Shown piece by piece: positions 12,181 to 26,569 of a stretch of 64,000 nt of DNA; positions within the stretch are counted from its first letter, which is position 1, and the number at the start of each line of letters is the position of its first letter. The position numbers and the translations under genes are program-made. The notes under the pieces are model-generated. The model was not told where the DNA came from. It did no database searches and saw only the letters and a list, made by a program, of their open reading frames with translations. The stretch comes from Liolophura sinensis (taxonomy: Eukaryota > Mollusca > Polyplacophora > Chitonida > Chitonidae): positions 24,721,608 through 24,785,607 of the forward strand of contig NC_088300.1 of the NCBI RefSeq assembly GCF_032854445.1, given 5' to 3'.

Positions 12181-12793
12181 TGACATATACATCAGTTGTT
12201 CAGATTACAAGCAGGTACTATACAGTTTTGATAACTATTCCATTGTTTTTAATTGTGATCTGTAAATGATCTGTTCAATCTGTCAGACAAATAATGTGTC
12301 TGATGGCTGTCCCCATTGGTTTGTATAGCTGTGAAGATGAAACCGCGCGATGTGTAAATCTCGTATTTTGGGTGGTTCGAGCTGGCATCAAACATCTAAT
12401 CTCATTCGGGTCATATAGTTCGTGTTAATCCTGACGTGACAACATTAATTCGCTTGGTTAGCAGCAATTGTTTCCAAGGCGTATATCCTTTGTTAAGATC
12501 AACATGAAAAAAGATTAGCAATTTAAAATGTGCTTTCCTACGTTGAGATTATGTGCTTCAGCTGTTTTTGCTCGCCGTAAGTAAGTAGATTTCACGCTCA
12601 GAGTATTTAACTGCAGAGGTGAACCATATTCTTAATGCAACCAGTGTACTGCAATGTATATTTTAGAGTAATGTGTTCGTGTAGAGGTTTACGGATATTT
12701 CATCTATGCATGTTTTGCACATTATTAAGAATCAAATTTAATAATCACATTCACGGATCGATACAAATATTTATAGAAACCAATAATAAATCA
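12181..12793. other. Unique sequence, nothing recognised
   Basis: There is no coding or repeat signature that I can support. Confidence 0.5.
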
Positions 12794-12920
12794 ACAACCT
12801 GCGGATGGTCATGGGTGTCCCCCGGTCTCTGCCCGGTTTCCTCCCACCATGCTGCCCGCCGTCGTATAAGTAAAATATTCTTGAGTACGGCGTAAAACAC
12901 CAATCAAATAAATAAATAAA
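12794..12920 (+). mobile_element. SINE-A copy, 5'-truncated, left arm of an inverted pair
   Basis: It starts abruptly in the SINE body at CAACCTGCGGATGGTC and runs through the 3' end GGCGTAAAACACCAATC to an (AAAT)n tail. The tRNA-like head is absent. Its tail abuts the tail of an oppositely oriented copy. Confidence 0.92.
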
Positions 12921-13069
12921 TATTTATTTGATTGGTGTTTTTCCCCCTTGTACGCAACAATATTTCACTTACACAATATCGGCCAGCATTATGATGGGAG
13001 GAAACCGGGCAGAGCCCTTGAGAAACACACGACTATCCGCAGGTTGCTGACAGACCTTTCCATGTACGG
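12921..13069 (-). mobile_element. SINE-A copy, 5'-truncated, right arm of an inverted pair
   Basis: This is the same family in opposite orientation, from an (AAAT)n tail through the 3' end and body, ending near the CCGTACATGG motif at 13059-13069. The tRNA-like head is missing. Together with the copy to its left it makes an inverted repeat with arms of about 126 bases and essentially no spacer. Confidence 0.92.
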
Positions 13070-15068
13070 TTAATTAAAAGAGGTTTAAAATAATTTCAAT
13101 CAATGGAATTGACACAGTGACAATATGGCAAAATGTTTGGGTGTTATCTGACAAATATGTTGGAAGAACCCTTTGACCATGTATGTTCTTACTGATGTCG
13201 TCCACGAAACAGTAACAAAACAGTAAAACCCGATCATATCGTAACCACGTTTGGTTGAGGTTAATCATTTTTTCAGTTTTATGTATCAGGTGTATCAGGC
13301 CGATGTTGTATCAGACATAGATTTAGTTCTACCTCAATGGAATGCCATTCCAAAGACATGAAACAGACGCCCCATGTCCTGATTAATCACTGTATTCTGA
13401 TATCAGGCCCCGATATCACGAAACGATCTTAGACTTAAGTCAAAGTTTCAAATCACTTTTAAAAATGTTATTTCTTATGCAACAAAGTCAAAATATTCCT
13501 TAACAACATAAATTCTCGATCAGTTATTGTACAACAAATTTCAGCTAAAACAAAGGAAAGGATTATACCAACTTTAATGATTGAAACTTTTCACTTAAGT
13601 CTAAAATCGCTTTGTGATCCCGGGGCCAGGCCGACCAACAGATGGCCAATCCTTTCCTGCTGAACGCCATTGAATAAGGAAATTACCATGGCATGACCCG
13701 ATGAGGTCTGGTATTAGTTTCCCCTATGCTCATGAAGCGAATACTTTAGAACTTCATAACCACCACATAGTACATCGACGGGCAGGGCAATGTATTCGAT
13801 ACCATGCAGGTTTGCTATGGAATATACATACGGTTTTCACATGGTCTTTTTGCTATTCAGACATACATAATCGGGAACCTTTTTCACTGCCCATGCTGCA
13901 TGTAAATAGTCTATTGTAAAATGCCTGTCTATCAAGTAACGGGTAAACTGGTAACACATACAGTACGTATTTATCACAAGTCTGGGTTGGAGTGATTCAA
14001 TGGTGCTGAAAAAGTTATCTCAATATATCCTCAACATCCTCTCTTGGACATAACAGTGAACAGTTAAATTCTCCGCCGTATATATCTCGTCAGGAGAGTA
14101 TAGGTTTGGGTTCTGGACATTGACAATATATAGTTTTACCCAGTGACGACGTAAGCGATGCTTGTGATATCTGACTCAGTATTCGCAAACATTTTGATTA
14201 TCGTGTACACAGCTAAAGGCTTCAATTACTAGGTGTTTTCAGTGTCTCGCAAACCCGTTTGATCTTCAAAACACGCTTCCTTTTCTGATTAAGAGAAAGT
14301 TAACTACAAAACAAAACTATATACTTCATATCTAATGGACAAGACGACTCCAAAGAACCCAGAAGATGGAACTTACAGAAAGGAATCAGTCACTGTTGTG
14401 TTGCTGGCAGAAAATTTTAAGTAGAACAATAATATCAAACAAGGCTGTACAGAATGACAATACATTATAGCACGAATCATGGCATAGGGTAAGTTTTACG
14501 CATGCGCCAGCCTGATTGAGATGATCACGTGAGCCAGGTGAGATTGATGGTTTGTGACAATTCCAACATCTGATAAGATTGTCAGAGGACAGTTAAAACA
14601 AACCGAGAGATTGTGATGAATCTATCTGTGATTTGTGTAGGAGGTAATATTGGTGCGCTTTCCGGCCTAATTCAACTCATTACAAGGCCTACTTACGGCT
14701 CATCTTCGGCAACGTTGGATGATTCAAGTTGTCCATGGATGAAATGTCAACCATCACAGCGTGTAGTTTATGGAGAATGTAAGGATGTAACTGTAAAACT
14801 TTATTCCACTTCACTAAATGAATTAAGCACTTCTCTTTAATATCTGGAACCTTTCTTCTGGAAAAAAATCCATTAAGTAAACATTGCGTGATAGAAAGAC
14901 GCTGAAATGTAATTTGCTGAAAATGAAATAGAACAAATCCTTGTTAACTCCCCCACATGAAAGCAAGCGCATTTACATGGTTTTAACACAATTGAAAAAA
15001 ATAAACAAATGGACGTAGAGATAATGATCTAAACGAATTCAAATTATTTGTATGCATATATGAATGTG
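13070..15068. other. Unique sequence, nothing recognised
   Basis: There is no supported gene, RNA or repeat in about 2 kb. Confidence 0.5.
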
Positions 15069-15082
15069 ATACAAATATCGGA

Positions 15083-15209
15083 ACCCGTGGATGGCCGTGG
15101 GTTTCTTCCGGACTCTGCCCGGTTTTTCTCCCACCATAATGCTGACCGCCGTCGTATAAGTGAAATATTCTTGAGTACGGTGCAATACACCAATCAAATG
15201 AATGAATAA
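15083..15209 (+). mobile_element. SINE-A copy, 5'-truncated, with 14-bp target-site duplication
   Basis: The perfect direct repeats ATACAAATATCGGA at 15069-15082 and 15210-15223 bound the insertion. It contains only the 3' part of SINE-A, from just inside CCTGCGGATGG to the CACCAATCAAAT tail. The duplication at both ends shows that truncation happened at insertion and not by later deletion. Confidence 0.93.
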
Positions 15210-17583
15210 ATACAAATATCGGATGAAAAGTACAAAATGAATTGACAGTATAATACGCTAAGTGAACTGCAGGAATGCTTATAAAACACAATAGTGACTG
15301 AAATAATATCTTGTTCCTGTCACACTCTTGGTCTCTCGCCTGATCTCTATCCTTCGGAATCCATGTACGTCTTCCAGCTCATCGTGCAATAATTTATGGC
15401 TAAGGCATAAACAAAGATAGGCCTGGAATTCATGCCATGGTGTAATCCTATTACAAGAAATTCTACACGCATTATTTCATCTAAACTCTCCAGCTTGTCT
15501 TCTTCGGCCTCATCTCTCTTATCTACTGAAATATTAATGCCAATAATGCAGCCTCGGTATATCACAAAGTAAACGCCGGTAAATAGTTCTGCCTTTAGAT
15601 CTCCTCTCATACAGCAATGAAGGCTTCTTAAGAGTGTAATTAAACCGAAGTAATCGTTGTCTATGCACATGGAACTGACATGAGGATGAGTATATTAGGT
15701 ATCAGTGATTTCAAGGGATGATCTTCTAAAGCCCTGCATGGACAAATGAAAGGTAAAAATTAAAACTTGGCGTTATAAATGATGTAACGTTTTTGTTCTT
15801 CTACAGCGGTATAATATATACGTTTGTCTACATCGTTGAACTTCTTTTCCTTTTTTTTTTCTTATAGCCACCATAATGGGTTCAAACCCAGATGAAGCAA
15901 ACTCTGCAGATATTCGTCAAGGAGTCATCGGTTTAAGCTAAATTTATTTCTCAGTGGTTTGTCGTCACTTTCGACACTATTTCAGCCATAGCACTACGCG
16001 TGTATAGTGTTTCCTTAAATGGTGGGCCAGTCTCTAGGTCTGGCTGCGTACATGCAAAATGCTTCCTCACTAGACCAACCTGCCCAATACAACACACACG
16101 AAGCTCCACAATATACAAGCCTTATTATGTCAACTTAAATTAAGTGCCATTGTTACCCAAAGTTAGGTCGAAGATATATCTTCACTGGGAACTGAACATA
16201 TACCTGTCTCGCAAGGTTCTATAATCACTCTGCTTCTCGTTATATACAAATTCATTGCCCTCACGTTACATATTTGTTACGAATGTAATGCACTAGATAC
16301 AATTCAGTGAATAAAATAGACTTTTCTTCTTTTCGTATGTCCAGTATATTCGTTACGTGAATAACAAAGAAGAAAAGAACAGATAAAAGTTTAACTAAAA
16401 GACTGATACGAGTAAGTACAGTACACCCTATATGCTACTGTCTTCAATGTCGTCAGTCTACTTTTGAAGATATATTAAGCAAGGCTCAGTTGAACCCTCT
16501 GTCTCACGCTTGTACGGACACATAACTCCAGCTAAATTAACCCTAGCCCTTCACCAAGATCCTAATTACTTATGGCCTCATCAAAGGCCTTTTTATCTTC
16601 ACATTTGCATTTTAAATAGATATTTGCATACATAATTAGCTTTTCTGTTTAAGAGTACGACGTGGGCTATATAGGTATACTGTCATTATCTTTATCGACA
16701 GTTTTACACCTGTGTGAATTGAGATACTAGTATATGATACACAATATTTAGATGTTCCTTAGTGCTATCTCTCACGTTTCATTAGCGACTCTAGTAAAAG
16801 AACACAGGGATACAGATGTAAGGGGCGAATAAACGACCAAACGGATGACTGATTTACCTGTCTCAAGGTTTTAGCATACATCATCCTTACGCTTGATTTC
16901 TTGCAACATGGGTTTTTTTATCTTTTCCTTCTGAAATTTGCCGCGTTTCTCTTTGACAAAAACTCCTGTCTAAAAGCAAAAGGTTTGGCCTTTACTGAAC
17001 CACGTGCAAATCTCAACTCATGTGGTCTAAATTATGGTAATTATATTTCTATTTCAGAGAGAAAGCGTTTGTTTTTAACAGGTTAAATAAGATTATCCTG
17101 ATTAAAAAGCCCCAGTGTAAGCTCTAATTATCCGCCCAATTAATCTTTCTATATATTCTACTGCTATTTGTATATAATCGTTTTGACATTAGTGCAGTGA
17201 CTTGTCTTAAGCTTGTCCTGTGCATGTTGAACGGTGGGCTAAAACAAGAAGTAAGTATATTAAATAATCCGGTGTGTGTGAATTCGAATTTACGTGGAAA
17301 ACAAGAACAATATATGAGGAAGGTGCGTGACTAGCTTTTACGTCAGTATGTGCTCTAAAATAAGCATATATACTAGTATTGTAAAAATACATGAATTACT
17401 ATATATCTATAAATAAATGACATTTTATTTGCTGCTAAAATCGTTGGTTAATTGATTAATAGTTGGGTACAATTATGTATTTATTCGTATATTCAAAAAT
17501 TATCGGTTTTAAGGAATGTAAACTATTTTAATATACTTTTAATTGGAGTAGATAAATATAGACAGATATGCGTCTTTTGCTTA

Positions 17584-17631
17584 TTTCAATTCCTTTGGCC
17601 TGGCTCATTTCAATTCCTTTGGCCTGGCTCA
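17584..17631. repeat. Perfect 24-bp direct duplication
   Basis: TTTCAATTCCTTTGGCC plus TGGCTCA occurs twice back to back without a mismatch, at 17584-17607 and 17608-17631. This implies a recent slippage or short duplication event. Confidence 0.95.
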
Positions 17632-18446
17632 TTCATTGACATTAACCTATATATTCTTCACCGCGGGGTTTCCGTGATTTGTTTTTATGTTGTCCGGCGT
17701 GAATCGGAAATACCCGAATAGTGAAATGTTTCAGCTTTGAATCACACATCAGTAGGAGAAATTGTGCTGAACGGGATGTTCATACAGCAAACTGAGTTTT
17801 TTTCTTATTCTGATCCATATTGACCATTATGATTGGTTAATGGAGAACTCTGTTACTTTGACCTGTTCTCGGAAATGGTTAATATTTTGAAACGTGTTTA
17901 GTCGCCAAATCGAGTAGGCATCCAGCAAAGTTAAGCACCGCATCAAACGCTCCAATGGCGTCATCAGGCACAATTATTTACAAACACGATTTCGCATTTA
18001 AGATAAATAAAAAAGTAAGTGGTGTGAAATAATGCATTAAGCAACAACAAATGTGTTTTGCCAGTAGCGATTTGATTATACGCTAAGTTTGTGATGTACT
18101 ATGATTTATGGGTGTTTTGTAAGCATGGTTGCTTGTGAAGTAGGTTTACATTCCAAATGACTGGCTTGCTTTGCCACTGAAGATAAGCCATGGCAATACT
18201 TTGAGCCAATCTCGGTGAAATATTTGAACAGACAGAGCTATATCCCGGGGGAAGCTCTGGCCGCGTTTACGTACATAACCCCGCCGGCCATTCACACCTG
18301 CACAGCGCCTCCTCCCAGCCTCCAATCTAGACCGCACCTTACGTTGACATGTAGATCAAAGCAGAACTTCACACCTTTTTCTCTTATCTAAATGAAGAGT
18401 CTTTAGTTCTCGGGTGAGCTGTAATAATGAGATCGAGTAGTTGTGT

Positions 18447-18460
18447 GTGCCCGCGGGCAC
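18447..18460. other. Perfect GC-rich palindrome
   Basis: GTGCCCGCGGGCAC is a 14-base perfect inverted repeat containing a SacII site, and is conspicuous in AT-rich DNA. It could be a binding site for a dimeric factor, or chance. Confidence 0.5.
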
Positions 18461-19644
18461 GCCTACTTATCTATCTAGAGGATGAGCGAGACCTCAGTTT
18501 TGGGAGTATAGATACATTAACAAACATATAGCGCTATGCCAGTCAAACCCCGCTGTCGTTTGATCAGCCGGTTAAAACGAGATTAGACTGCGATAGCGCT
18601 GCCCAAAACGGATTTGCCTTGTTGTCTGTCATTTCCATGTTGCTACGCCATTCATCACCCTAGCTAAAGGCTCATTCACCGTAAATACATGGGCTCGACA
18701 AGGGGATTTGGACGTTAATCTATAAACCTACCTACAAAAACAAGAAAGTAGCGTGTGAAAAAAAAATACACAAATTCAATCGGCGTGGGAAACCATTAAG
18801 AAAAAACCAGTTCGATTTATTGTCCATGGAATAGTGTCAGAGCGATTTAAGGAATTGCCTCTCTTAATGATTTCTGCTGGCTAGACGCGACAAGCATTTC
18901 CCATCATATTATCATTTGGTTACAATTTTTAATCTAGACCTGCGTGATGTTGATACCGGCCCCTTCTGTTAACCTGGTATCTGCTTTACTGGTGCGGGTT
19001 TAGAGAGTTATATATAATTCCCATGCTCGGCAGCTCCATCACATGCCATGTGGATAAGGATATTTCTGACTTACCTTTTGCCAACCCTAGTTTACAGGAA
19101 GTGTGCCGGTGTAGCAATACTGTCAGAAATGAATGGATGTTTACGGAGGCATTTGTAAACAGATACATATTTTACAGCAATGCTGTACATTTTTAATGAA
19201 ACAATCTCATTATCCCCGATGGAAATAAGTATGTGGTGAAACACGTTCATGCTACAAGGATGAAATGAAATCCGCATCTATCTCAAGGAATAAGCCAATA
19301 AACACACATTTCAGTAAAGTTGAATCTATCCACAGTGGTTATATTTCATACTTGAATATTATAAGATTACAAACAGGGATATCTTTAAAAACCCATTTCA
19401 ATGCATTTTAAAGAAACGTTTAATTCTTTCAAAGCCAACTTTGAATTACCACTTTAACAAAAAAAGCAAAAAAAAAAAAAAGCAGCGCTCAACAGATTTG
19501 AACTGTGTCCTTATGACCTACTGTCCACAGTACCTCCATCGTGTGAATCGTTCTCCCGTTCCACTCTCTCATGGTTCTCTTGTATGCTCCCTCAGGGGAG
19601 AGGACAAGGTATACGTCAGCGCATACAGGGGCAGGGCATACATC

Positions 19645-20320
19645 AAAGTAGAATTTTCATGAGAGAGCATATATCAGCACAAAGCACACATTAGGACAGC
19701 ATACATCAATGCAGAGCTTACTGATAGGACATACATCAGAGCAGTGAATACAGCACACGGCGTACATCAGAACAGAGTGTGCGGCACAGGGCATACATCA
19801 GAACACATTGTATACAGCACATGGCATAATCAGAACACTGCATACAGCACATGGCATACATCAGAACAGTGCATACAGCACTGGGCATGCATCATGACAA
19901 TGTATACAGCACATGGCATACATCATGACAGTGTATACAGCATAGGGCATACGTCAGAACAGTGCATACAGCACAGGGCATACGTCAGAAAAGTGCATAC
20001 AACAAAGGGCATACATCAGAACATTGTGTACAGCACAGGGCATCAAGACAGCATACAAAATAGAGCATAATTCAGAAGAGAGCATACAGGACAGAACACA
20101 CAAGGCATGCATCAGAACAGAGCATGTATCAGGACAGAGCACACACGACAGGGCGTACATCTGAACACAGCATACAGAACCAGGCGTATATCATGACAAT
20201 GCATACAGGACAGTATATATCAGGAAAAAGCATACAGGACAGGGCATACAGGATAATATATATCAGGAAAAACCATACAGGGCAGGGCATACATTGACAA
20301 AGCTTGCACGACAAGATGTA
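19645..20320. repeat. Minisatellite array, 31-bp unit, about 20 copies
   Basis: Units follow the pattern GGCATACATCAGAACAG, then TGCATACAGCACA, with a period of about 31 bases and scattered indels. Copies in the middle (about 19790-20040) are the most alike, and the right end decays and shortens. Long open frames across it are only periodic translations. Confidence 0.92.
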
Positions 20321-20423
20321 CAATAGGACTTTGTCTATTATAAGATAATCGTCAGCCATTATTAACTGCAATATTATGTACATAATTATTATACATAATG
20401 TTACACACAGTGGTTTAATCATT

Positions 20424-22379
<1,956 letters not shown>

Positions 22380-22470
22380 ACGCACCTCATTGACAGTTAA
22401 CCATTATGTTGAGGTAGCAGGCTCGAATCCAGCTCACCCTCTAAATAGGCAAGCTTGACCTAAAAAGTGG
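22380..22470 (+). mobile_element. Possible SINE-C head fragment
   Basis: TTGAGGTAGCAGGCTCGAA followed by TCCAGC matches the head of the SINE-C copy at 1955-2157 over roughly 30 bases around the B box. Downstream similarity is lost, so this may be a fragment or another tRNA-derived family. Confidence 0.4.
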
Positions 22471-23465
22471 CCTATGCAGTGTTATTATACGCTAATCATT
22501 CATTCGTTCAAATCCTACTTTGATTGGATGATCCGACGGGTGATTTCAGGCAGCCGGCAAAGGCCTGGGCACAGCCGTCATACAAGTTATGACAATTGTT
22601 AAACTCTAGTGTGTTGAGAGGTGTTTAAGACAAAGAAGACACTAAAATGGTGAATAATATCAGATGAGAGACCATGAAACACTGTTCAGGAAACTATTTC
22701 AAGGTAAAATGGTTTTAAAAACATCAGATTTTACGGTCGTCTGCAGTGTCCCAGGGGTATCAGTGACGTCATTTGTATATTTTTTTGCTTGAATAGATAG
22801 ATTCAAGGTCCGTTCGCCGTGTGCATTCATAGATATATACGTACATGCATATTGTAATGATGAAATCTAGTAGTTTGTGTGTTGTGTTGCAAAAAAAGTG
22901 ATTCTGAAGTCATTGGTACTAATAAAGTCAGAAAAGGCAACCGTAGAACTCTCATATGCATTTGACAAAGTTTGAAAACTTACAAAAAAATAAATCGGAC
23001 TATTTTACGACCAGTATTTAATTTCGTCTAATACACAATTCTCCTTAGTGTATTCCTTACCCTGGTTGGTGGGTATAGGTGATTTAAGCTCCCTGCTGTC
23101 TATGACGCCTTATTGGCTGTTTACCACATCAGTCGATAGGACATGAACTGTTATATAGTTAACTATTTTTTTTAAATCTAATTTCTTCGCCTATATCTTT
23201 GCAATAGTCAGTGCCAGATCAAACCATACTAAAGAATTTTCCTATGCCTCCCAACCCTCCAACATCTAGTTTAATTTAACTGAAATAATCATTAACAATT
23301 TTCAATATAACACTGTCCACGAACTTTTCCTGTCATAGTTTTTCAGAATATTTAATAGTACATGATCTACTTTTCTGTTTATGCATTGTTCAGAGAAAAT
23401 CGTATAACCAAAAGTCCCCCTATATTGTCTATGATCCTAGATATCCCACTGCTCTATCTTTTCAG
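22471..23465. other. Unique sequence, nothing recognised
   Basis: There is no supported gene or repeat. Confidence 0.5.
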
Positions 23466-23540
23466 AGGCTCTTGGTCTCAGTTCACACAATGACATGCCC
23501 AGAAGAATGAGAGCCCCGGAGATGTCACCCTATGGAACAG
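23466..23540 (+). other. Speculative exon 1 of a candidate pair
   Basis: A 75-base block lies between an acceptor-like CTATCTTTTCAG and a donor-like ACAG|GTAATT. In the frame that is open throughout it reads LGLSSHNDMPRRMRAPEMSP, with mixed, non-repetitive composition. Its length is a multiple of three with symmetric phase 1. I do not recognise the peptide. The evidence is only splice-like borders and an open frame. Confidence 0.22.
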
Positions 23541-23766
23541 GTAATTCGTGTTTGTTGGTCGATAAGATCGCACTGAATTCCGAACAGGGAAAACCACAGC
23601 ACGTTATGAGCAGTAATGGTGCTGTTGTTGTTATCGTGGGCTTCATCATCTTACCATTGAACCACAACAATGACGGCAAGTTAGATTGAGACTGACCAGG
23701 TATACTTCTTGGATCACCCTGAAAAGCTCTCCAGCGTTTGATCCATTTACGATGTTTTCCTTACAG

Positions 23767-23904
23767 GACAAAAGCATGTGGAAACCACACCAAGTCTCCG
23801 ATAAACCTCCTGCAGGCAAACTTGGGGAAATTGAATTGGAACACGCCTTCTGGAGAAAGCCAAAGGGAAAGGGGGGAATGTGTATGTTAAGTAAGCACCA
23901 TTAG
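23767..23904 (+). other. Speculative exon 2 of a candidate pair
   Basis: After the acceptor-like TTTTCCTTACAG a frame runs DKSMWKPHQVSDKPPAGK and on through GEIELEHAFWRKPKGKGG to a TAG at 23902-23904. The composition looks protein-like and GC is higher than nearby. However, joining it to the block at 23466-23540 in the required phase meets a stop after 12 codons, so the two are unlikely to be consecutive exons. I do not recognise a family. Confidence 0.22.
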
Positions 23905-24172
23905 AAAGACCATTTAACACTGTATTTGAAGGTACCTTTACACATACACACATCATATATGTACAATTTACAAGACTTTTATTGAAACCTGCACATATGA
24001 AGGCGCAGAAAATGTAGTATGTTGTCAGTGGCGACAAATTATATTATAATATGCTCCATAAAGCGCATTTTATAATCCAAACAACTGAATGCATTTAATT
24101 TAGTAAAGAATCTAAAAAAGTTAGAAGACGCTGCAGGTTTTCTACTGATGCTAACTTAATTTATATGTTTTC

Positions 24173-24305
24173 TTTCCCCATAGTATAATACCGTCATTAT
24201 GGTATTCTTTCCCTTTAATATAATGCCGTCATTACGGTATTTTTTCCCTATAATATAATACCGTCATTATGGTATCCTTTCCCTTTAATATAATACCATC
24301 ATCAC
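24173..24305. repeat. 35-bp tandem repeat with internal palindrome, about 3.7 copies
   Basis: Each unit has ATAATACCGTCATTATGG or a close variant, followed by a T/C-rich spacer CTTTCCC. In the second copy the arms CCGT and ACGG around CATT form a perfect small stem (ATGCCGTCATTACGGTAT nearly palindromic). Confidence 0.9.
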
Positions 24306-24763
24306 TCAGAAAGTCTCTTAATTCAAAATTATATCCTCTGTATAGTAGGCCTCTCTTCTGAAGTTTTCAATCGTCTTCCTGTTGATTCATTCTTTTCATT
24401 CGTTTTAACTGGGTTTGTCGCGAGATCATTTGCTTCCAATTTGACTACAAAGCAAACGAAGTTAAACATTTGTGTAACACTTCGTTTGGTTTTTCGTGCA
24501 GAGCTTTGTGCATGCATTCTAAATGCGCCAGAAAGAGTTACCACTAGGTTAGGATATAACTCGATCTTATCTCTTGCCGTAAACAAAAAGTTATATGTAG
24601 TGTTAACCTATATGCATTAAGATTATTAATTCTAGTTCTCTTTAAGTTAGCTCTGCTTTATTTCCACTGGAACAAGAGAAAAAGACTGTAAAATTAGGCA
24701 GTTACTAAAAAGCCTATAATTAAAATATGTTCCAGGTTCAAACTACATGAGTTATTTTTGCAT

Positions 24764-24776
24764 GATATATATATAT

Positions 24777-24826
<50 letters not shown>
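24764..24826. repeat. (TA)n microsatellite
   Basis: A TA run of about 45 bases at 24782-24826 is preceded by a shorter one and a TTTCTG interruption. Confidence 0.95.
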
Positions 24827-24828
<2 letters not shown>

Positions 24829-26569
24829 ATTGGGATTTTATTAACGCTAAATTTTTGTATTTTTTACAATCTCGTGCTATAATTATAAAGCGTATAGCAG
24901 AAGTGTTTTAGATTTGCATTTTTTATGGGTAGCATTTTTATTGAAAACACATGCCCTCTGCTTATAAATATCTCATGTAAGACAGCGTAAAAATTCACGC
25001 CCCTGTCTTTTGTTCGAGTCTTACCAGATGACAGAATTAGTCACGTTCCACCTATCACAGAACATACCTACACAGAAATATGTAAATTATATAGAGAAAT
25101 TCGTGAAACGTCTTATCTCTCCTGAGTAGCTTCCTCGACCGACGAAGATCAAAGGAAAACTTAGCAATAACTGATCAAATCAATTCCGTATACAGGCTGT
25201 AAAGACCCTTTAAGCACATCTTAAAACGTGTGTTATGGTGAATATTTAGAACGCTTGATGACACATGGCATGTTATCTGATGATTCGGCGACTTGTATCT
25301 CTTTGATCAGTGCTAAGTAACAACGGATAAAGATCATTTAACGTATAATTCTCACGCTGAATAGGAAAATATTTAACTAAAATATACAGGTAAAAACTTT
25401 AAAATTTACAGGTGATTTCAATGTACCACTGTAGCAGACAGAAAGTATAAAACGCATGGAATGACTGTTTTTCATAGCCATGATGGCTTATATTCCAGTC
25501 AACATATATAAATTCTGAAAAAGATGGAGAAATTTAAATAAGAATAAAAACAGCTTGCCCCACCTCACATCGACGAGTTCAAACCGTAAAACGAAAATTG
25601 CAGCGTTTTAAACATATAGGAATATTTAAGTAAAAATGTCAAATAATTGTTGATCGTTAGCTTTTTCGACAAGATACGGTTTTGAAGACTTGAATGAATG
25701 AAAAAAAAAATGAATGTACTGAGTGATTAATCGAAGTTTTTCTACACTTCATTTAATGCTGTTCTCTTCAAATTCTAACTGAATCATGCAAGAAAATTGT
25801 AGTATTCAGACATGTAATCGTCATGGGTACGATTTGACAGATCTAAGGAATCCATAAAACTGATACGGTATTTGCTCAAAGAAAGTATTGTCCGAAGAGA
25901 AAATCATGTATGAACCAATAAAAACAGAACCTAATGAAAAAAGGAAGTTAATTTTTGACCACGTTCCTGGGTCGCCTTGTATTATGAAAAGCTGACTTTG
26001 TCATTCGCCAGTGTGATTCATGGCCATACTGATCTGTTAAATATATCTGTTTTTACCTACTTTACCTACTATATTATTGAAGTGTAAGTTTTTTCCCCAT
26101 TGCATATAAATATAACTCTCTCTCTCTGCTTCCCAGTATACTGAAATGAAATATTTTTGAAACCACTGTCCGTGCATGGTGTTTTTTTTTTTGTTTGTTT
26201 TTTTTTATGGACTATACAGGATTGATCCAACTATGTGATAAATGAACAAAGTACTAAAAGCCTTATCTTTACCAGCTGGCTCCAACATACAACCTATTTT
26301 GTTGAAGTTGTATAACTGCATGAAATTTTTGGTACGCCATACCGGTGAACAAAAGTAGTAAACCACGGTTAGTAGTACACCATGCATTTGATTACTAACA
26401 CAGAGCTACGGGTCGTATGTGTTATTAACGCTATAGGATCCCTGTTACTTGACAAGACTTCTCTCTCATCAGTGGAATGTTTTGTACGTTATTTTTTTTT
26501 AAATTTTACTTTACAGTGGCAAAAATATTTCCCACTGTAAGTTTCATTTACATTACTATATACGTTGGC
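24827..26569. other. Unique AT-rich sequence, nothing recognised
   Basis: No gene is supported. TCF/LEF-like sites are clustered at 25146-25310. Confidence 0.5.

Larger units (their letters stand above)
15224..19644. other. Unique sequence, no supported gene
   Basis: About 4.4 kb. It contains a perfect 24-bp tandem duplication at 17584-17631 and a GC-rich 14-bp palindrome at 18447-18460. The block 18130-18700 is less AT-rich than its surroundings and has a TCF/LEF-like AGATCAAAG at 18353-18361. No exon is recognised. Confidence 0.5.

Noticed and set aside
15882-15893. GGGTTCAAACCC as a Pol III B box
   Set aside because: No A box, cloverleaf or SINE body is found around it.
19744-20070. Open frame of 108 residues
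   Set aside because: It is a periodic translation of the 31-bp minisatellite.
24827-24860. TTGATTGGGATTTTA next to the TA run, resembling the start of a reversed SINE-A tail
   Set aside because: Similarity stops after about 15 bases and lacks the CGCCGT core, so it is not called as SINE-A.
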